NCBI GenBank assembly: GCA_902476355.1
Contig: CABSCS010000005.1
Location: forward strand, 32,793 to 96,792
Length of the DNA: 64,000 bases
Origin: UMGS2069 sp900557585
Lineage (GTDB): Bacteria; Bacillota; Clostridia; Christensenellales; UBA1242
Direction of reading: 5' to 3'
Part shown: piece by piece, positions 1-9,357 of the stretch
Layout of the letters: each line of letters starts with the position of its first letter
How positions within the stretch are numbered: position 1 is the first letter of the stretch
Translations under genes and position numbers: made by a program
The notes under the pieces: model-generated
Database searches by the model: none
Seen by the model: only the letters and a program-made list of their open reading frames with translations
What the model was told of the DNA's origin: nothing

Positions 1-92
1 AAATATTTAGTAGAATTACATTCATATTTTTCAAACATTAGGTTGTCAAAATAAGAATTCATACAATATTATTTTTGGCATCAACACTTCAT

Positions 93-2330
93 CTAAAAAC
101 TTTTCAATTTGATTGTGTTTGACTTTGTTTTTGGAAGCGGAATGGTGTTTGAAACCGCATATAGTTGGTATTCATAAATCTCGTTTTGCTTTGCAGATTG
201 GTCGGTGAAATCAATCTTTTTACCATTTCCAACAACCTCATAAACAATCTGTTGCTTTTGCCCCTGCGAGCGAATAAGCGTGAATGTGAAACCACCCTTT
301 GCTTCAAAGAGCAATGTTGGCTTTTGATTTTGCTCCATTTCAACTTGAAGCGTTGGAACAAAGGCATCAAGTTCTGTTGAATATGGGGGAAGATTATTTT
401 TATCAAAATACGCCGTGCGTTTATATCTGCTTTGCGTTGACGGATTTGCAAGCGTGACTTTTCCAGAACTCAAAGTTCGAGTATCAATGTCGGCAGAGAC
501 AACATCATCTGGAACAATGAAAGACTGCGGGGAAGAATCTTGATATAAAATTTTCAAAACTTCTTTTGTAAGGTTTGCAGGATAGGACGCACCGTTTACA
601 CTTGACGGCAAATTTCCACTTTTTGAATTTGCACCATAGTAGCAAATTATAGTGTGGTCAGTTGTGAAACATGCAGTGTAAGCATCAGTGTTTAGGTGTG
701 ATGATGGAACACCAACCGTTCCAGTTTTTGCAGAAATGTCAAAGTTGAAACCAGACAATCGACGAGCGGTTCCATTTTTTACAGTTCCTTTAAGCATGTC
801 TGAAATCAAAAACGCAGTTGATGTTTTCATTGATCGCGTTTTATTTTTTTGAGCAGAATATAAAACTTTTCCTGTATCTGAAACAATTTCCGAAACAAAA
901 CTGGACTTGCAAAACTCTCCGTTTGTTGCAAAAGTTGAATAGGCATCGGCAAGTTGTTTAAGAGTTACACCATTCGTCATTCCACCAAGAGCAAGAGCCA
1001 GATTTGTGTCTTTTTCATCAAACTGAATGCCAACGTTCGAAGCAAAATTTTTGGCATATGGAACACCAATATTTGACAAAACTTTTACGGCTGGAATGTT
1101 TAAAGATTTCTCCAAAGCAACCTTTGCCGAAACATTTCCCATGAATGTTTTTGAGGCATTGCTTGGGCTGTAACCATCAATGCAAATTGGCTCGTCTTTC
1201 AAAATTGTTTCGGGTGAAATTTGTCCCTTTTCAAGTGCAGGAGCATAAACCAAAATTGGTTTTATAAGTGACCCAGGTTGCCTTTTTGAAGAAAAATTCA
1301 TGCCACCAAAACCAGCAACTGCAACAACATTTTTTGTTTTATTGTCAACCACAAAAACACCAATCGAGGCAGGACTTTGGTTTTCTCCATTCACATGAAC
1401 CGACTCGTTTAAAAGCAAATTGTCAATGTCTTTTTGAAGCGAAAAATCAATTGAACATTTGATATTTATGTGCATATTTTTCAATTGATTTTCGGTTACG
1501 TTCAACGCATCGCATGTTTCTTGAATTATACATTTTTTCGCGTATTTTAGCGTTTTGATATCGTTTTTCACTATGTTTATGGGCATTTTTGCGTTTTTTT
1601 CATATTCTTCAAAAGATATATAGTTTTGATTTTGCATAAGGTTTAAAACTAAATTTCTTCGCTCTTTGCATCTTTCTTGGCTTGAAATAGGATCATAAAT
1701 TCTTGGCGCATTTATAACGCCCGCAAGGGTTGCAGACTCTGCAATTGAAAGGTCTTTTGCTGGTTTTGAAAAATATAGTTCACTTGCGTTTTCGATGCCA
1801 TAGGCACCATTTCCGAAATAGATTGTGTTTAAATATTCTTCCAAAATTTTATCTTTTGAAAACACCTTTTCAGCCTTGATTGCAAGTTTGATTTCCTTCA
1901 TTTTTCGCGTTACAGTTTTTTCTCTTGAAAGGTGCGTGTTCTTTATCAGTTGTTGAGTTATTGTTGATGCACCCTCGCTGAATTTTCTGCTTTTGATATT
2001 TTTCAAAAGTGCACCCGCCATGCGCTTATAGTCAACACCGCTATGAGAATAAAATCGTTTATCTTCAACTGCAATAAATGCATTTTTAACATGTGATGGG
2101 AGAGTGGAAACGTCAAGTTGCTTGTCGCCAAAAATTGCAAGGTCGACATTGTTGTTTTCTTCATCACAAACCGAAAAAGCAACAGCGTTTTTAGACGACG
2201 AAAAAAGTGACATGTCCAGTTTTGCATCTTTGGTTTCATAGGCAAAAAGAAAAACTGCAAAAATTGGCACAGCAATCAATATGCCAAAAAACGTAAGCAA
2301 AATTTTTCTGAAAACATGTTTCTTTTTCAT
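93..2330 (-). CDS. Class A penicillin-binding protein (PBP1A type)
   Basis: Bifunctional peptidoglycan glycosyltransferase/transpeptidase acting outside the membrane. The sequence shows an N-terminal membrane anchor (about 8-30), a GT51 domain with EDKRFYSHSG (catalytic Glu about 89), GASTITQQLIKN (120-131) and a second Glu near 146, then a transpeptidase domain with SLIK (Ser354, Lys357), SLN (409-411) and KTG (535-537). A C-terminal tail of about 100 residues after 640 may be FN3-like. The 745-residue length suits the family. The ATG at 2330 has no clear Shine-Dalgarno sequence. It diverges from miaB and the two promoters share bases. Positions 1-92 hold no gene I can support. Confidence 0.95.
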   Translation of the reverse strand: MKKKHVFRKILLTFFGILIAVPIFAVFLFAYETKDAKLDMSLFSSSKNAVAFSVCDEENNNVDLAIFGDKQLDVSTLPSHVKNAFIAVEDKRFYSHSGVDYKRMAGALLKNIKSRKFSEGASTITQQLIKNTHLSREKTVTRKMKEIKLAIKAEKVFSKDKILEEYLNTIYFGNGAYGIENASELYFSKPAKDLSIAESATLAGVINAPRIYDPISSQERCKERRNLVLNLMQNQNYISFEEYEKNAKMPINIVKNDIKTLKYAKKCIIQETCDALNVTENQLKNMHINIKCSIDFSLQKDIDNLLLNESVHVNGENQSPASIGVFVVDNKTKNVVAVAGFGGMNFSSKRQPGSLIKPILVYAPALEKGQISPETILKDEPICIDGYSPSNASKTFMGNVSAKVALEKSLNIPAVKVLSNIGVPYAKNFASNVGIQFDEKDTNLALALGGMTNGVTLKQLADAYSTFATNGEFCKSSFVSEIVSDTGKVLYSAQKNKTRSMKTSTAFLISDMLKGTVKNGTARRLSGFNFDISAKTGTVGVPSSHLNTDAYTACFTTDHTIICYYGANSKSGNLPSSVNGASYPANLTKEVLKILYQDSSPQSFIVPDDVVSADIDTRTLSSGKVTLANPSTQSRYKRTAYFDKNNLPPYSTELDAFVPTLQVEMEQNQKPTLLFEAKGGFTFTLIRSQGQKQQIVYEVVGNGKKIDFTDQSAKQNEIYEYQLYAVSNTIPLPKTKSNTIKLKSF

Positions 2331-2358
2331 TTTGTTTAGTATGCGTCTTTTTGAAATT

Positions 2359-2387
2359 ATTATAACTTCCTGCCGATTTGTGTTGAA
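2359..2387 (-). promoter_or_regulatory. Putative promoter of the PBP1A gene
   Basis: Reading the minus strand, a weak -35 TTCAAC (2382-2387) lies 17 nt from a perfect -10 TATAAT (2359-2364). The -35 hexamer occupies nearly the same bases as the -35 of the divergent miaB promoter, so the two probably compete for RNA polymerase. Confidence 0.5.
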
Positions 2388-2411
2388 AATTATAATTTAT
2401 TTGTGTATAAT
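2383..2411 (+). promoter_or_regulatory. Sigma-A-type promoter of the miaB-mutS-mutL-miaA operon
   Basis: TTGAAA (2383-2388) and TATAAT (2406-2411) are separated by 17 nt. The predicted transcript starts near 2418, about 80 nt before miaB. Confidence 0.75.
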
Positions 2412-2497
2412 ATTTTATATTATTGTGGAAATTTGGCTTTTTTCAAATTTTCAAAATATTGAAGGCAAAACCGCTTTCAAACTATAAGGCAGGAAAA

Positions 2498-3823
2498 ATG
2501 AACTATTTAATTAAAACCTATGGTTGCCAAATGAATGTTCACGAAAGTGAAAAACTTGCAGGAATCTTGGAAAAGATGGGCTATACGGCTTGCGAAAAAG
2601 AAGAAGATGCAGACCTTGTTCTTTTCAACACTTGCGCAATTCGTGAAAGTGCAGAGCAAAAGATTTTTGCACACATTGGCGAACTTAAAAAACTTAAAGC
2701 AAAAAACAAAAACATGATCATTGCAATTTGTGGTTGCATGTCTCAACAAAAACAATATCCAGAAACAATCATGAAAAAGTTTCCTTTTGTTGACATTATT
2801 TTTGGAACCCACAACATTGCAGACTTTGAAAACCTTATCGAAAAGAGAAAGGCTTTGAAAAAACGCGTTATCGACATTCAAGAAACCGAAAACATTGCCT
2901 GCCGTGACAGCATGCCAAAAAAGCGCACAAGCGGAATCAATGCTTGGGTGAACATTATGTATGGTTGCAACAACTTTTGCACCTATTGCATTGTTCCATA
3001 TGTTCGAGGAAGAGAAATTTCACGTCCACTTGAAGAGGTTAAACAAGAAGTTGAAACCCTTGTGAAAGAAGGATATAAACAAATCACTCTTCTTGGTCAA
3101 AACGTGAACTCATATGGAAATGATATTGGAGATGGCAAAACAACTTTTGCAAACCTTTTGAAAGAACTTGACGGCATTTCTGGCGATTTTAGACTTGCCT
3201 TCATGACCAGCCACCCAAAAGACATTTCAGATGAGGTTCTTGAAACAATTGGAAAAAGCAAACACATTTTGCACTATTTGCATTTGCCAGTTCAATCAGG
3301 AAGCGACAAAATTTTGAAAGCCATGAACCGAAAATATACAGTGGAGTGGTATCTTGGAAGAATCAACAAAGCAAGAGAATGCATTCCAGATGTTGAGTTT
3401 TCTTCGGACATTATTGTTGGCTTTCCAGGAGAGACCGAAGAAGACTTTTTGAAAACCATGGAACTTGCAAAAACTGTTCGCTATGAGCAAATGTTCATGT
3501 TCATTTATAGCAAGAGAAAGGGAACAGTTGCTGAAAAAATGGAAAACCAAGTTGACCTTGCAGTGAAAAAAGAAAGGCTCCGCCGTCTGATTGAACTTCA
3601 AAATCAAATTGGAAGCGAAGTTTCGGAAAAATATGTTGGCAAGACCTATGACGTTCTTGTTTGCGACAAACACCCAAAGAAAAAGGGCTATATGATTGGA
3701 ACAACTTTCACAAACAAAAATGTTTGCTTTGCGGGTGATGAAAGCCTTATTGGCAAAACTGTGAAAGTTTTTGTTGAAAGCAACAAACTTACTGTTTTAA
3801 ATGGAAAAATCGTGGAGAAATAA
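2498..3823 (+). CDS. miaB: tRNA-2-methylthio-N6-dimethylallyladenosine synthase
   Basis: Radical-SAM methylthiotransferase that converts i6A37 to ms2i6A37 in tRNAs. Visible are the N-terminal UPF0004 domain with cluster cysteines C10, C46 and C80, the radical-SAM motif CNNFCTYC (C157, C161, C164) and a C-terminal TRAM region. The start is placed at 2498 (MNYLIKTYGC) after an AAGGCAGG Shine-Dalgarno. An upstream in-frame ATG at 2423 would add 25 unconserved residues. With this start the protein has 441 residues, as usual. miaA, which makes its substrate, is in the same operon behind mutS and mutL. Confidence 0.97.
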   Translation: MNYLIKTYGCQMNVHESEKLAGILEKMGYTACEKEEDADLVLFNTCAIRESAEQKIFAHIGELKKLKAKNKNMIIAICGCMSQQKQYPETIMKKFPFVDIIFGTHNIADFENLIEKRKALKKRVIDIQETENIACRDSMPKKRTSGINAWVNIMYGCNNFCTYCIVPYVRGREISRPLEEVKQEVETLVKEGYKQITLLGQNVNSYGNDIGDGKTTFANLLKELDGISGDFRLAFMTSHPKDISDEVLETIGKSKHILHYLHLPVQSGSDKILKAMNRKYTVEWYLGRINKARECIPDVEFSSDIIVGFPGETEEDFLKTMELAKTVRYEQMFMFIYSKRKGTVAEKMENQVDLAVKKERLRRLIELQNQIGSEVSEKYVGKTYDVLVCDKHPKKKGYMIGTTFTNKNVCFAGDESLIGKTVKVFVESNKLTVLNGKIVEK

Positions 3824-3824
3824 T

Positions 3825-6425
3825 ATGACAATTGACAAAAATGTTCTTTCACCAATGATGAGACACTATCTTGAAATGAAAGAGAAAAACAAAGATGCAA
3901 TTTTGTTTTATCGTCTTGGTGACTTTTATGAAATGTTTTTCGAAGATGCCGAACTTTGTTCAAAGGTTTTGGAACTGACCCTTACTGGAAAGCAATGCGG
4001 ACTTGAAGAGCGTGCCCCTATGTGTGGCATTCCTTATCATGCAGCAGACACCTATATTGCAAAATTGATTGAAAAGGGATATAAAGTTGCAATCTGCGAG
4101 CAAATGAGCGACCCAAAAGAAAGCAAGGGTCTTGTTGACCGTGCGGTTATTCGCGTTGTGACCCCTGGAACTGCAATTGAAGATGAGGTTTTGAAAGCCG
4201 ATAGAAACAATTTCCTTTGCTCGGTTTATGTTGACAAAAACGGCATTGGCGTTTCCTATGCCGACATTTCAACCGGACTTATGGAAATGTGCGAGTTTAA
4301 AAATGACGACGACGGCGTTAAAATGCTTGATGATGTCCTTTCAAGAACCAAACCAAGCGAGATTATTTGCAACAGTGATGCAGTTGCTGTTTCAAAGCGT
4401 CTTCATTCGGTTCAAATGATGTTTGTTCCCGAATTCTATTTCTATCGTGACAGCGAATATAATCTTTCAAAATGTGAAAAAACACTCAAAGAACAATTCG
4501 AAGTGAACAACCTTGCAGTGTTCGATGCTGGCGATAAAAAATTTGCAATCAAGGCAGCGGGAGCAATGCTTTCCTATATTTCTGAAACACAAATGAGAAA
4601 AGTTGAAAACATTAAAAAACTCAATGTTGTTAAAGATGAAAGATATGTCCACCTTGACATTAACGCAAGAAGAAACCTTGAACTTGTTGAAAGCATGAAC
4701 CTTCGCAAAAAGCGTGGTTCACTTCTTGGACTTCTTGACCACACAAAAACTCCAATGGGTGCAAGAAAAATGCGCCTGTTCATTGACCAACCTCTCCGCG
4801 ACGAAAACATTATCAATTCGCGTCTTGACGGGGTTGAAGAACTTGCAACAAACTTGATGCTTCGTGACGACCTTGACAAAGTTCTTTCAGAAATTCAAGA
4901 TGTTGAAAGAAAGTGTTCAAAAGTTTCTGCGGGCACAATTTTGCCAAAAGAATGTTTGGCTCTTGCAGACACACTTTCATATGTTCCAAAAATCAAAAAA
5001 ATTCTTTCTTCTTGCACAAGTTCAATTTTGGTTCAAGCAAACAAACAACTTGCCGACCTTACTGAACTTTGCTCGCTTATCTTTTCTGCAATCAATCCAG
5101 ACGCTCCTGCAAACATGAAAGATGGTGGCTATATCAAACATGGTTTTGACGCAGAACTTGACAACACAAGAATGGCAGGGGAATATGGAAAACAATGGCT
5201 TGCCGAACTTGAACAAAGCGAAAGAGAAAGAACAGGAATTAAAAACCTTAAAACTGGATATAACCGCGTTTTTGGATATTATATCGAAATTTCAAAATCA
5301 TGGCTTGGACAAGTTCCAGACAACTATATCAGAAAACAATCTCTTACAACTGGCGAAAGATTTATCACTCCTGAACTTAAAGACATGGAATATAAAATCC
5401 TAAACAGCCAAGAAGAATCACTTAAAATTGAAAGCCGACTTTATGGTCAAATCAAGCAAAACATTGCGTCATATATCAGCGAAATTTTGGACATTTCAGA
5501 CGCAATTGCAACAATTGATTGTCTTTTGAGTTTTGCATTTGTTTCGTGCAAACATCACTATACAAAGCCAACAATCAATTCTAAAATTGACCATATCAGA
5601 ATTGTTGACGGAAGACACCCTGTTGTTGAAGAACTTTTGGAAGGGGAAGACTTTTCACCAAACGACACAATTCTTGACGGTGAAAGCAACCGAATCATGC
5701 TTATCACTGGCCCAAACATGGCTGGAAAAAGCACATATATGCGCCAAGTTGCAATCATAACACTCATGGCTCACATTGGATGTTTTGTTCCTGCAAGAGA
5801 GGCAGAGATTTCAATTGTAGACCGAATCTTTACCCGTGTTGGTGCGTCTGATGACCTTGCTTTTGGACGTTCAACCTTCATGGTTGAAATGACCGAGGTT
5901 TCATCTATCATTGCAAACGCAACAAACCGCAGTCTTATTATTCTTGACGAGGTTGGAAGAGGAACTTCAACCTATGATGGACTTTCAATTGCTTGGGCAA
6001 TCATGGAATATCTTGGAAAACACATCAAAGCAAAAACTCTTTTTTCAACACACTATCACGAACTCACCGCGCTTGAAGGAAAAATTGACGGCGTGAAAAA
6101 CTATCGCGTTATGGTTAAAGAGTTCAAAGACAGCATCATTTTCATGCACAAAATTGCAAGGGGAAGTGCAAACAAAAGTTTTGGTATTGAGGTTGCAAAA
6201 CTTGCGGGGCTTCCAGAGGAACTTATCTCTCGTGCAAAAGAAGTTTTGAGTACAATTGAAAATACCGAAAAACTTGAAGTTTCTTTTGATGGCGAAACCA
6301 CACAAAAAGCAAATCCAAACGCAACCGAAATCGTGAACATTTTGAAAGATATCGACATGGACACAATTTCACCACTCATGGCTTTTGGAACACTTCAAAA
6401 CCTTGTTGATAAAGCAAAAAAATAA
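3825..6425 (+). CDS. mutS: DNA mismatch repair protein MutS
   Basis: Mismatch-recognition ATPase. The N-terminal domain carries the mismatch-contacting LGDFYEMFFEDA motif. The ATPase has Walker A GPNMAGKS (about 629-636) and Walker B with LDEVGRGTS (about 707-715). The 866-residue length is complete for MutS1. The ATG at 3825 is one base after the miaB stop and uses a GGAG site within the miaB end, so translation is probably coupled. An earlier in-frame ATG at 3801 lies inside miaB and precedes the conserved N-terminus. Confidence 0.98.
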   Translation: MTIDKNVLSPMMRHYLEMKEKNKDAILFYRLGDFYEMFFEDAELCSKVLELTLTGKQCGLEERAPMCGIPYHAADTYIAKLIEKGYKVAICEQMSDPKESKGLVDRAVIRVVTPGTAIEDEVLKADRNNFLCSVYVDKNGIGVSYADISTGLMEMCEFKNDDDGVKMLDDVLSRTKPSEIICNSDAVAVSKRLHSVQMMFVPEFYFYRDSEYNLSKCEKTLKEQFEVNNLAVFDAGDKKFAIKAAGAMLSYISETQMRKVENIKKLNVVKDERYVHLDINARRNLELVESMNLRKKRGSLLGLLDHTKTPMGARKMRLFIDQPLRDENIINSRLDGVEELATNLMLRDDLDKVLSEIQDVERKCSKVSAGTILPKECLALADTLSYVPKIKKILSSCTSSILVQANKQLADLTELCSLIFSAINPDAPANMKDGGYIKHGFDAELDNTRMAGEYGKQWLAELEQSERERTGIKNLKTGYNRVFGYYIEISKSWLGQVPDNYIRKQSLTTGERFITPELKDMEYKILNSQEESLKIESRLYGQIKQNIASYISEILDISDAIATIDCLLSFAFVSCKHHYTKPTINSKIDHIRIVDGRHPVVEELLEGEDFSPNDTILDGESNRIMLITGPNMAGKSTYMRQVAIITLMAHIGCFVPAREAEISIVDRIFTRVGASDDLAFGRSTFMVEMTEVSSIIANATNRSLIILDEVGRGTSTYDGLSIAWAIMEYLGKHIKAKTLFSTHYHELTALEGKIDGVKNYRVMVKEFKDSIIFMHKIARGSANKSFGIEVAKLAGLPEELISRAKEVLSTIENTEKLEVSFDGETTQKANPNATEIVNILKDIDMDTISPLMAFGTLQNLVDKAKK

Positions 6426-6436
6426 AGGAGAAACAA

Positions 6437-8413
6437 ATGGGAAAAGTTATAAATGTTCTTGACAGTTCAGTTTACAACCATATTGCCGCCGGCGAGGTTG
6501 TAGAGCGCCCTGCATCGGTTATAAAGGAACTTGTTGAAAACAGCATCGACGCTGGTGCAACCCGCATTGACATTGAAATTGAAAATGGTGGAATCGGCAA
6601 AATTAAAGTTTCAGACAACGGAAGCGGAATTGACAAAGAATTTGTTAAAACCGCGTTCATGCCACACGCAACAAGCAAAATTGCAAAGATTGATGACCTT
6701 GACAACATTTTAACACTTGGTTTCCGTGGTGAGGCTCTTGCTTCTATTGCCGCAGTCAGCCGTGTTTTGATGATTACTAAGACCGAAGAAAACGACATTG
6801 CTTCTGCAATTGAACTTGAAGGCGGAACAGTTTTAAAGCAATATGAAACAGGAAGAACAACTGGAACAACCACAACAGTTTCAGACTTATTCTTCAATGT
6901 TCCAGCAAGAAAGAAATTCCTTAAAAAGGACAAAAGCGAAGAGCAGGAAGTAACTGCACTCATTTCTCGTTTTATTCTTGCAAACCCACACATTTATTTC
7001 TCATATAAAGCCGACGGCAAGACAATTTTCTCTGCACCAGGAACAAACCTTGAAGATGCAATTTTCTCTATCTATGGAAAAGAAGCAATTTCTGAAACCT
7101 TGAAAGTTGACTTGTCAAAGGGCGAATATAAGGTTTGGGGCTATGTTGGAAGACCAAGTTTTTCAAAGCCTAACCGAACCTATCAAACCCTTGTCATCAA
7201 CGGAAGATATGTTGTAAATAACACAATTTCTGTTGCAATTGCAAACGCTTTTGGCGAAATGCTCATGAAAAGAAAATATCCTTTCTATGTTCTTCACATG
7301 ACACTTCCTGCTGACGAAATTGATGTTAACGTTCATCCAAACAAACTTGATGTTCGTTTTGCAAACAACTCACTTGTATATTCACTTTTCTTTGAGGGTG
7401 TTGGAAGAGCACTTTCAACAATGGATTATGTTGCGCCTGCCGAAGACACAAACATTGAAAAAGCAATTGACGCTGTGCAAACCGCATCAATTTTAGACAC
7501 ACTTAAAACCATTGATTCTTCAAATGATGTTACTGTTGAAAAGCAAACATTCATCATGCCAGAGCCACCAAAACCAGCCGAAAAAATTGACAGAGCAGGT
7601 GTGAACCTGAACCCATTTTCACGCGATGTTAAAAGCATGACAAAAGAAGAAAAAGATGAATATCGCGACACAATTTTAGATGCAACTCTTCGAACAAGTT
7701 CAAGCGACAAAGTGAAAGACGGCTTTGGTCTTGGCTCGAAGCTTCTTGAACGTCTTGCAGAAACCAAAGAAGAAGACCGCTATAATTCATCGGGCTATTT
7801 TATCACAAAAGACCCAGTTCAAACCGACCTTGGAATTCAATCAGCAGTGAAAAAAATTGGAAAGATTTTCAACACCTATTTGATTGTTGAAGTTGACGAT
7901 GACGTCTTCTTTATCGACCAACACGCAGCACATGAAAGAGTTCTCTATGAAAAGTTCAAGGCGCAATATGACAACAAAAACATTGCTGTACAACCGCTTT
8001 TGTTCCCATATGTGCTTTCACTCAATCCTCTTGAAGCAAACATTATTGAAGAAAACCTTGAAACCATGCAAGAACTTGGCTTTGACATTTCAGAGTTCGG
8101 AAATAACACCTATAAAGTGAGTGCAGTTCCCGCAATTGTAAGCGAAATGAACTTTGACACATTTTTCAGCGAGTTCTTATCCGACACCAAAAACACTCTT
8201 AAAAAGTCAAGCGACCTTATAAAGGAATATTTAATGCAACACTCTTGCAAAAGCGCCATAAAGGGCGGAAACGACTTGACTGAAAGCGAAATCAACCAAC
8301 TTTTCAACCAAATGGGAAAAGAAAAGATTGCTCTTTTCTGTCCTCACGGAAGACCAATTGCAATTCGCATTTCAAAAAGTGAAGTTGAAAAATGGTTCAA
8401 AAGGATTGTATAA
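6437..8413 (+). CDS. mutL: DNA mismatch repair endonuclease MutL
   Basis: Mismatch-repair ATPase/endonuclease working with MutS. The GHKL ATPase motifs ELVENSIDAG, DNGSGI and GFRGEALASI are present near the N-terminus. The C-terminal domain contains DQHAAHERVLYE (from about 494), which fits the metal-binding DQHA(X)2E(X)4E nuclease motif, plus CPHGRP near the end. This predicts the nicking MutL type of species lacking MutH. An AAAGGAG site precedes the ATG, 11 nt after mutS. The stop codon overlaps the miaA start. Confidence 0.98.
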   Translation: MGKVINVLDSSVYNHIAAGEVVERPASVIKELVENSIDAGATRIDIEIENGGIGKIKVSDNGSGIDKEFVKTAFMPHATSKIAKIDDLDNILTLGFRGEALASIAAVSRVLMITKTEENDIASAIELEGGTVLKQYETGRTTGTTTTVSDLFFNVPARKKFLKKDKSEEQEVTALISRFILANPHIYFSYKADGKTIFSAPGTNLEDAIFSIYGKEAISETLKVDLSKGEYKVWGYVGRPSFSKPNRTYQTLVINGRYVVNNTISVAIANAFGEMLMKRKYPFYVLHMTLPADEIDVNVHPNKLDVRFANNSLVYSLFFEGVGRALSTMDYVAPAEDTNIEKAIDAVQTASILDTLKTIDSSNDVTVEKQTFIMPEPPKPAEKIDRAGVNLNPFSRDVKSMTKEEKDEYRDTILDATLRTSSSDKVKDGFGLGSKLLERLAETKEEDRYNSSGYFITKDPVQTDLGIQSAVKKIGKIFNTYLIVEVDDDVFFIDQHAAHERVLYEKFKAQYDNKNIAVQPLLFPYVLSLNPLEANIIEENLETMQELGFDISEFGNNTYKVSAVPAIVSEMNFDTFFSEFLSDTKNTLKKSSDLIKEYLMQHSCKSAIKGGNDLTESEINQLFNQMGKEKIALFCPHGRPIAIRISKSEVEKWFKRIV

Positions 8414-9318
8414 TGCAGAAAATAGTTATAATTGCGGGTCCAACTGGGGTTGGAAAAACCGCACTTTCAATTGAAGTTGCAAAAAAATATAATGCAGAGA
8501 TTATCAGTGCCGACAGCATTCAAATTTATAAAGGTCTTGACATTGGCTCTGCAAAAGTTACAAAAGAAGAAGCACAGGGCATTGAACATCATTTGATAGA
8601 CATTGTTTCTCCCAAAGACGAATACAGTGCGGGCGACTGGGCTCGTGATGCCGAAATTGCAATTTCTGAAATTTCAAAAAAAGGAAAACTTCCTCTTGTT
8701 GTTGGCGGAACAGGAATGTACATTTCAAGCCTGCTTTTCGAGCCAGGCGTAACTTGTGGAAAAGATGAAAAATATCGCAAAGAACTTGAAGAAATCGGGA
8801 AAGAAAAAGGCTCGCCATATCTTCACAAAATGCTTGAAGAAATCGACCCTGAAAGTGCAAAAAACATTCATCCAAACCACCAAACAAGAATCATTCGCGC
8901 CCTTGAAATTTTTCATGTTTCAGGCAAAAGAAAAAGCGAACAAAAAACCTCTGTTGCTGCTAGATATGACTATCTCTTGATTGGTCTTACGGCAGAGCGT
9001 GATGTTCTTTATGACCGCATCAATAAACGCGTTGATAAAATGCTTGATATGGGACTTTTAGGTGAAGTTCAAGGTTTGATAGACAGCGGAATAACCAATC
9101 ATAATCAATGCATGCAAGGCATTGGCTATAAAGAAACCTATGACTTTTTGACAAACAAAACAAGCAAAGAAGAGTTCACAGAAAAACTCAAACAGGCTTC
9201 GCGAAACTATGCAAAACGCCAAATCACATATTTCAAAAAAGTTCCAAACATTGTTTGGAAAACCTATGATGAAAAAGACCAAATTCTTGATATGATTGAT
9301 GAATTTTTGAAAAAATAA
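8413..9318 (+). CDS. miaA: tRNA dimethylallyltransferase
   Basis: Transfers a dimethylallyl group to A37 of tRNAs reading UNN codons, giving the substrate of MiaB. The P-loop GPTGVGKT is at 9-16, followed by DSIQIYKGLDIGSAK and GGTGMYI. The 301-residue length is normal. The start ATG at 8413 overlaps the mutL stop in the arrangement TAATG. An upstream in-frame ATG at 8392 lies inside mutL and is not preferred. A strong hairpin terminator follows 8 nt after the stop. Confidence 0.97.
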   Translation: MQKIVIIAGPTGVGKTALSIEVAKKYNAEIISADSIQIYKGLDIGSAKVTKEEAQGIEHHLIDIVSPKDEYSAGDWARDAEIAISEISKKGKLPLVVGGTGMYISSLLFEPGVTCGKDEKYRKELEEIGKEKGSPYLHKMLEEIDPESAKNIHPNHQTRIIRALEIFHVSGKRKSEQKTSVAARYDYLLIGLTAERDVLYDRINKRVDKMLDMGLLGEVQGLIDSGITNHNQCMQGIGYKETYDFLTNKTSKEEFTEKLKQASRNYAKRQITYFKKVPNIVWKTYDEKDQILDMIDEFLKK

Positions 9319-9326
9319 GCAAAAGA

Positions 9327-9353
9327 AAAGTCCACAAATGTGGACTTTTTATA
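9327..9353 (+). terminator. Bidirectional intrinsic terminator between miaA and the acyltransferase gene
   Basis: The stem AAGTCCACA / TGTGGACTT with a 2-nt loop is followed by T-rich sequence on the plus strand and preceded by an A-run that serves the minus strand. It separates two convergent genes. Confidence 0.85.
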
Positions 9354-9357
9354 TTGT

